10,545 nt of DNA from contig CAMOTK010000052.1 of NCBI GenBank assembly GCA_946625715.1, positions 1 to 10,545 of the forward strand. The letters run 5' to 3'. Source of the stretch: an uncultured Prevotella sp. (lineage in GTDB: Bacteria; Bacteroidota; Bacteroidia; Bacteroidales; Bacteroidaceae). Of the stretch, positions 7,001-10,545 are shown piece by piece. Within the stretch, counting starts at the first letter, position 1. Each line of letters opens with the position of its first letter. The notes below the pieces were generated by a model, which did not search any database, was not told the origin of the DNA, and saw only the letters and a program-made list of their open reading frames with translations. A program made the translations under genes and the position numbers.

Positions 7001-8767
7001 CACGAGGTTCTTGCCCAACAGGGCGTCGGCATGTATGGTGCCGTCGAAGAGGTCGTTGGTGCCTTCGAGGGTGGCTAAGGCGTGGCCGTTGGCCAGGGTG
7101 GCCTTGGCGCTCATGCCGTCGAGACAATAGGAAGCGTAGTGCAGCTGGTAGAGTTGCACGTCGGCATTGAGGCGTGTGCGCTGGTCGAAGGGGTCGAAGC
7201 CCTGACCGTGTATTTTGGCATCGGCCGTCACGTCGAAGATGCTGTCATGCGGCATGAAGTTATGGACGTTGAGCTGCGAGATGCTCAGGTTGGCGTCGTA
7301 GCGCTCGGTGAGCAGGTTGGCACTGCCTTTGAGCCGCACCACGCCACGGCCCTGTCGGGCGGTGATGTTGGCCAGATACTGCTGTCCGTCGACCTTCACC
7401 CGTCCGCCCATCGTGGTTCCTGCCGGTATGCGGTAGTTGCGCCGTATGTCGCGTGGCAACATGCCCATCACGAAGTTCAGGTTCTGGGTCTCCATCTTCA
7501 CGTTCAGGTCGGCCAGCAGGCGGTCCATGTCGGTCAGGTTGCGGGCGTAGCCATTGGCGGTGACGTGCAGGGCGGTGGGCAACTTCATGTCGAGCCCGGT
7601 AATCTCCATGCGCTGCAGGTTGCCGTTCACCGAGCCTTTCACTATCAGCGGGTGGTTGGGATACTGGCACATGAGGTCTTTCGGCAGGGCATTGCCACCG
7701 AGCTTCGTCAGGTCTTGCTTGCCCACAGAGGCATTCAGGCGGGCTCGCAGCTTGCCGGGATGCGCATCGTCGAAGGCATTGAGGTCCATCGACAGCTCGC
7801 CTTCGATGTCGGAATCGGGGGTATTCAGCCGCAGGGCGGGCAAATCCAGCTGTTTCTCGTCCATGCGGATGGGCGTGGAGAAGTGGCTGAGCACAAACCC
7901 CTGCCCTGCCTGCCAGTCGCCAAAGCTCAGACTGTCGGCACGGAAACCGGCATCGCGCACGTTGAGGGCCAACAGGGGCGACTGATAGAGGATGGAGTCG
8001 ACCTGCAACTGTACCGTAGAGAGGGCCACCAGACTGGTGGCAGTACCATCGGGCAGCGTGGTCAGATAGTCTACCTTGCCATCGCCAACGAGCAGACGGC
8101 CCACGGTATAGCGCTCACGGCCTAAGTCGACCACGCCTTCAAAGGCGCGTGCCTGACCTAAGTAGGCAGCCACTCGCATGGTGTCGCCGGGCATGTGCAC
8201 CTCTACTCTTGAGCGGTACAGCCCAATGCTGTCGGCATTGATGACCCATTTCATCTCGCTCTTCGTGGTGTCTACAGCTGCCGTATCGCTCAGTTGCACC
8301 AGCACATCGGCATCTTCCAGCCGTGCACCGTTGAGCATGACGGTCTCCTTGTCGAGGTCAATACCATCGGAACTGATGCGGAAGTAGCCCAGTCGGCCAC
8401 TCACCTGCAGGTCGCTAATCATGTCGAGGGTATTCACCTGGGCTTTCTCAATGGCCAGTTCGTTGACCACCACCTGCTTATGAAACAGCGGACAAAGCTC
8501 TACATCGACAACGGCACGCTGGATATCGGCAATGGTGTCGCCTTGTTCAGACAACACCCTGACGCCGTCGACACCAAGATCAAGGGGAAAAACCAAGTCG
8601 ACGTGCTCTACACTGATGGCCATGCCCGTCTGCTCGGAAGCAATAGCGGCCACTTTATGCACAACCCAATTCTGTATGGGCGGCACATAGAGCAACGCCA
8701 TGAGCACCAAAAAGAGCAGAATGGGGCTCAAAAGAATGCCCAGTATCCAGAGCAACGTCTTCTTCAT
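4070..8767 (-). CDS. tamB: TamB: translocation/assembly module inner-membrane protein
   Basis: The 1565-residue protein is a TamB (DUF490), AsmA-like family member. It starts with a Lys-Lys pair and one long hydrophobic segment (about residues 4-28) that anchors it in the inner membrane. A very long beta-rich periplasmic region follows; in the family this forms a hydrophobic groove that is proposed to carry lipid, or to aid barrel protein assembly, between the two membranes. The conserved C-terminal TamB domain occupies about 1070-1525 and ends with the QNFKDILTPW segment. About 39 further residues form a polar Ser/Gln/Pro/Thr-rich tail with simple-sequence DNA. The ATG at 8767 is required to keep the membrane anchor; the next Met (residue 23) would destroy it. 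tamL follows with a 4-base overlap. Transcription probably starts from the promoter at 8773-8803, only a few bases before the ATG. Confidence 0.92.
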   Translation of the reverse strand: MKKTLLWILGILLSPILLFLVLMALLYVPPIQNWVVHKVAAIASEQTGMAISVEHVDLVFPLDLGVDGVRVLSEQGDTIADIQRAVVDVELCPLFHKQVVVNELAIEKAQVNTLDMISDLQVSGRLGYFRISSDGIDLDKETVMLNGARLEDADVLVQLSDTAAVDTTKSEMKWVINADSIGLYRSRVEVHMPGDTMRVAAYLGQARAFEGVVDLGRERYTVGRLLVGDGKVDYLTTLPDGTATSLVALSTVQLQVDSILYQSPLLALNVRDAGFRADSLSFGDWQAGQGFVLSHFSTPIRMDEKQLDLPALRLNTPDSDIEGELSMDLNAFDDAHPGKLRARLNASVGKQDLTKLGGNALPKDLMCQYPNHPLIVKGSVNGNLQRMEITGLDMKLPTALHVTANGYARNLTDMDRLLADLNVKMETQNLNFVMGMLPRDIRRNYRIPAGTTMGGRVKVDGQQYLANITARQGRGVVRLKGSANLLTERYDANLSISQLNVHNFMPHDSIFDVTADAKIHGQGFDPFDQRTRLNADVQLYQLHYASYCLDGMSAKATLANGHALATLEGTNDLFDGTIHADALLGKNLVSANLTTDIRQADIYRLGFAEYPLTVGMCGNLNLRSDLDKSHAADGLLGDFYIKDEKRTYLPETVGFSLKTNPDTTWARMQSGDLKLKFDASGGYERLLSVSSVLTDTIMAQFHRRHIDQQVIKGLLPYARLYVSSGRENPIANYLRSSNNIDFMDLLVDMSTSPEKGLNGKTHIYSLNADSTRIDTISLNLKDNGQRLTFQGVVENNRRNPQFVFRALFDGHLSETGGLLGLRYFDSDGKMGLRLGTEAIMEAAGMRFHLLPARPLIGYKEFALNQDNYILLDDSLRITADVSLLADDGVGIKLYSENPTSDMKQDLTVSLNRFDLDQLTSVMPYMPRITGILDGDFHVMMDKQDQISLVSDMAIATMTYEGCPLGDINTDLAYLQKEDGTHVVEGRLFRNKAEVGFLKGGYHVANADYPDGYLDGSLKLTKFPMEIVNGFIPDQLLGFEGFAESELAVRGTLTRPHVNGVVYFDQGYLLSQPYGVRLRFNDKPVTIDDSKLLLDKYVLHATNGNPFTIDGNIDFGNTDKILTNLTMSARNFQLIDQKRTSKSIAYGKAFVNFFSRLTGSLDRLRMRGRLDVLGSTDLTYLLLDSPLSTDNQLEGLVKFTDFNDTTQMVVDRPAPSGMDMTLDMNIDQGAHFVCGLNADLSNYVDVMGGGSLRMGYTDDGMTLNGRLTLNDGKMKYSLPVIPLKTFTIHDGSYVEFTGDMMNPRLNITATERTKASVASSGSQRTVAFDCGVIITKTLNDMGLEFIIDAPEDNSLSTELSAMTPEQRGKLAVTMLTTGMYLDDGNTSNFTMNDALSSFLQSEINSIAGTALKTLDLSIGLDNVTEASGQKRTDYSFKFAKRFWNNRLKVQIGGKVSESNTGAPVGQQSFFDNVLMEYRLSPTANEYVSLFYNQNVYDWLEGYTGEYGVGFAWRRKMQNFKDILTPWKSDADLMRPMNVRRDSTARSSAARERQEPPTAQSQQPTTK

Positions 8768-8772
8768 GTGTG

Positions 8773-8803
8773 CAAAGATAGCTTAATTTGAGAGAACTAC
8801 AAA
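8773..8803 (-). promoter_or_regulatory. Promoter for tamB-tamL, possibly leaderless
   Basis: In the 45 bases between the pseudouridine synthase stop and the tamB ATG, TTTG (8803-8800) is followed after exactly 19 bases by TATCTTTG (8780-8773), a full match to the Bacteroidota TTTG/TAnnTTTG consensus. The final G of the -7 box is only five bases from the ATG at 8767, so the transcript would begin at or within a few bases of the start codon. Read-through from the upstream fabG operon is also possible because no terminator is visible. Confidence 0.72.
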
Positions 8804-8812
8804 GAAAAATGA

Positions 8813-9484
8813 CTAAGAATTTTGGAATTGATGCCACAAAGCATCTGCCGGCAAAGGGGATACGACGCTGATAGGCGCGTGGGAAACGGGATGCTCGAAT
8901 GTCACTTGATGGGACAACAGCGAGATGCTGCCGTCGGGGTTGGAGCGCCGCGCGCCATACTTCAGGTCGCCACGGATGGGACAGCCCATGGCTGCCAACT
9001 GACAGCGTATCTGGTGGTGGCGACCGGTCATGAGCTGCACTTCGAGCAGCGTGTAGTTGTCGCTCTGCCCAATGACGCGATACTTCAGCACCGCCTTCTT
9101 CGAGCGCGGCACCTCGTGGTCGTAGGCATACGACTTGTTCTGCTGTTCGTTGCGCACCAGCCAGTGGGTCAGCGTGCCCTCTGCCTCTGGCGGACGGTTG
9201 CGGGTGATGGCCCAATAGGTCTTGTGCACCTGTCCCTCGGCAAACATTCTGTTCAGGCGCGAAAGGGCCTTCGAGGTACGGGCAAAGACCACCAAACCGC
9301 TCACCGGGCGGTCTAAACGGTGTACCACGCCGAGAAACACGGCCCCGGGCTTCTGGTACTTCTCTTTGATATAGGCTTTCACCACGTCGGAAAGCGGCGT
9401 GTCGCCAGTCTTGTCGCCCTGGACGATCTCACCGCTTTCCTTATAGACGATAATCAGGTGATTGTCTTCGTAAACGGGTTGCAT
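8813..9484 (-). CDS. RluA-family RNA pseudouridine synthase
   Basis: The 223-residue enzyme isomerises uridine to pseudouridine in rRNA or tRNA. The catalytic motif is HRLDRPVSG at residues 55-63 with the essential Asp58. The second family hallmark, TGRHHQIR, is at 153-160 and is followed by a GDLKYGA segment. The protein begins directly with the catalytic domain (VYEDNHLIIVYK) and has no N-terminal S4 RNA-binding domain, as in the short TruC/RluA-type members, so the target RNA cannot be assigned (rRNA or tRNA). It starts six bases after the fabG stop and is evidently in the same operon. Its stop lies 45 bases before tamB, a gap that carries the tamB promoter. Confidence 0.93.
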   Translation of the reverse strand: MQPVYEDNHLIIVYKESGEIVQGDKTGDTPLSDVVKAYIKEKYQKPGAVFLGVVHRLDRPVSGLVVFARTSKALSRLNRMFAEGQVHKTYWAITRNRPPEAEGTLTHWLVRNEQQNKSYAYDHEVPRSKKAVLKYRVIGQSDNYTLLEVQLMTGRHHQIRCQLAAMGCPIRGDLKYGARRSNPDGSISLLSHQVTFEHPVSHAPISVVSPLPADALWHQFQNS

Positions 9485-9490
9485 GGCGCC

Positions 9491-10228
9491 TTAGGTGTTC
9501 ATGCCGCCGTCTACCTGGATGACCTGACCGGTCACATAGCTCGACAGGTCGCTGGCCAGGAACGTTGCCACGTTGGCAATGTCTTCCACCGTACCACCGC
9601 GACGCAGAGGAATCTTCTCAATCCACTGCTTGCGAACTTCGTCGGGCAGAGCCTTGGTCATGGCGGTGTCGATGAAGCCCGGGGCAATGGCGTTGGCACG
9701 GATGCCACGCGAACCAATCTCCATAGCCATCGACTTGGCCAGCGCAATCAGACCTGCCTTCGAAGCGGCATAGTTGGCCTGACCGGCATTGCCGTGAACA
9801 CCTACTACCGAGGCCATGTTGATGATTGAACCGTTCTTCTGGCGCATCATAATCGGTGTGCAGGCGTGGATGAAGTTGAAAGCCGACTTCAGGTTGACGG
9901 CAATCACGGCGTCCCACTGCTGTTCGCTCATGCGCATCATCAGGCCGTCTTTCGTGATACCGGCATTGTTCACCAGGATATCGATAGAGCCAAAGTCTTC
10001 TTTCACCTGGTTCACCACCTGCTCGGTCTGTGCAAAGTCGGCGGCATTCGAGGCATAGCTCTTGGCCTTGACGCCCTTGGCAGCTATCTCCTTCTCTGTT
10101 TCTTCATTCACTTCCAGATCGGTGAAAGCCACGTTGCAACCCTCTTCAGCAAACTTCAGGGCGATGGCTTTTCCGATTCCGCGTGCTGCACCTGTAATCA
10201 GCGCAGTCTTGCCTTCTAATAATCCCAT
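9491..10228 (-). CDS. fabG: FabG: 3-oxoacyl-[acyl-carrier-protein] reductase
   Basis: The 245-residue short-chain dehydrogenase/reductase is predicted to reduce 3-oxoacyl-ACP to 3-hydroxyacyl-ACP in cytoplasmic type II fatty-acid elongation. The Rossmann glycine motif TGAARGIG is at 12-19, NNAG at 87-90, and the catalytic residues are Asn112, Ser140, Tyr153 and Lys157 (YAASK). The length matches the family. Asp37 closes the second beta strand (AFTDLE); in this superfamily an acid there often favours NAD(H) over NADP(H), so cofactor preference deserves care. It follows the TetR-like gene by 34 AT-rich bases with no promoter match, and precedes the pseudouridine synthase by six bases, so the three genes look co-transcribed. 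Other SDR functions are possible, but FabG-specific sequence around GITKDGLMMRM supports the call. Confidence 0.94.
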   Translation of the reverse strand: MGLLEGKTALITGAARGIGKAIALKFAEEGCNVAFTDLEVNEETEKEIAAKGVKAKSYASNAADFAQTEQVVNQVKEDFGSIDILVNNAGITKDGLMMRMSEQQWDAVIAVNLKSAFNFIHACTPIMMRQKNGSIINMASVVGVHGNAGQANYAASKAGLIALAKSMAMEIGSRGIRANAIAPGFIDTAMTKALPDEVRKQWIEKIPLRRGGTVEDIANVATFLASDLSSYVTGQVIQVDGGMNT

Positions 10229-10262
10229 AATCTTTTTGATTGAATATATAAAAAAACACTAA

Positions 10263-10545
10263 TTAGTTTTGTCGGTTCTTGCCTAAGGCACCATACACAA
10301 ACTTGGCCACCTGAGGCTTCGTGGCCTCTTCGTTCATGCCACGCGCTATGCGACCATATATATAAGGTACCTCAAGGCCCTTGATGCAATAGTGGGTGAT
10401 GTCGGCCACAAGGTCCACATTGTCGATGTCGAACTCACCGTCTTCCTTGCCCTCGGCAAACACCTTGCGGAACAGTTCCACCTCGGCATCGTCGAAGTGC
10501 TTGCGCACTTTCTCCACCATCCAGATGTTACGGAAGAACTCGGCA
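10263..10545 (-). CDS. C-terminal part of a TetR/AcrR-like transcriptional regulator
   Basis: The frame is open to the right edge, showing the last 93 residues; the start and the DNA-binding domain lie outside. What is visible is all-helical, with ITHYCIKGLEVPYIYGR and a final QVAKFVYGALGK helix, resembling the C-terminal ligand-binding and dimerisation domain of TetR-family repressors. The internal Met at 10520 is not the start, because the frame continues upstream through AEFFRNIW. It sits just upstream of fabG on the same strand, so control of fatty-acid synthesis genes in response to an acyl ligand is a reasonable inference. Without the helix-turn-helix, the family call is moderately secure. 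Confidence 0.65.
   Translation of the reverse strand, partial: AEFFRNIWMVEKVRKHFDDAEVELFRKVFAEGKEDGEFDIDNVDLVADITHYCIKGLEVPYIYGRIARGMNEEATKPQVAKFVYGALGKNRQN

Noticed and set aside
1..10545. CRISPR arrays, tRNA or rRNA genes, insertion sequences
   Set aside because: Reading through found no regularly spaced direct repeats, no tRNA-like cloverleaf, no rRNA-like sequence and no transposase motif or terminal inverted repeats.

Overview
The window looks like chromosomal DNA of a Bacteroidota species, most likely order Bacteroidales and Prevotella-like. The evidence is three good matches to the Bacteroidota promoter consensus (TTTG, about 19-20 bases, TAnnTTTG), a lipoprotein-type Omp85 protein (TamL) encoded directly after TamB, and a DUF5053-type small protein. 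The protein-coding part is visibly GC-rich, which fits Prevotella-like lineages better than typical Bacteroides, but the genus cannot be fixed from this sequence.

Layout. Bases 1-452 hold the first 25 codons of an unrecognised minus-strand gene and a small minus-strand DUF5053-like gene, with two RNA hairpins between them. Bases 453-867 are an AT-richer intergenic region. It carries a promoter for the DUF5053 gene, a striking pair of 21-bp palindromic sites repeated 22 bp apart, a possible second minus-strand promoter, and a plus-strand promoter for a patatin-like phospholipase (868-1755). The patatin gene converges on tamL and the two stop codons interlock in four bases. From 1752 to the right edge every gene is on the minus strand. 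Reading in the direction of transcription these are: the end of a TetR-like regulator, fabG, a RluA-family pseudouridine synthase, tamB and tamL.

How the genes work together. TamB (inner-membrane anchored, spanning the periplasm) and TamL (an outer-membrane lipoprotein with an Omp85 barrel) form the Bacteroidota version of the translocation and assembly module, linked to outer-membrane biogenesis and lipid transport. Their coupled ATGA overlap indicates co-translation. A near-consensus promoter sits so close to the tamB start codon that the mRNA may be leaderless. FabG catalyses the first reduction of fatty-acid elongation, and the patatin is a predicted acyl hydrolase, so much of the window concerns membrane lipid and envelope metabolism. 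The TetR gene next to fabG is a plausible local regulator.

No clearly new multi-gene system is visible. The most interesting unexplained element is the tandem palindrome at 660-710; next come the probable leaderless tamB start and the small minus-strand genes at the left edge.
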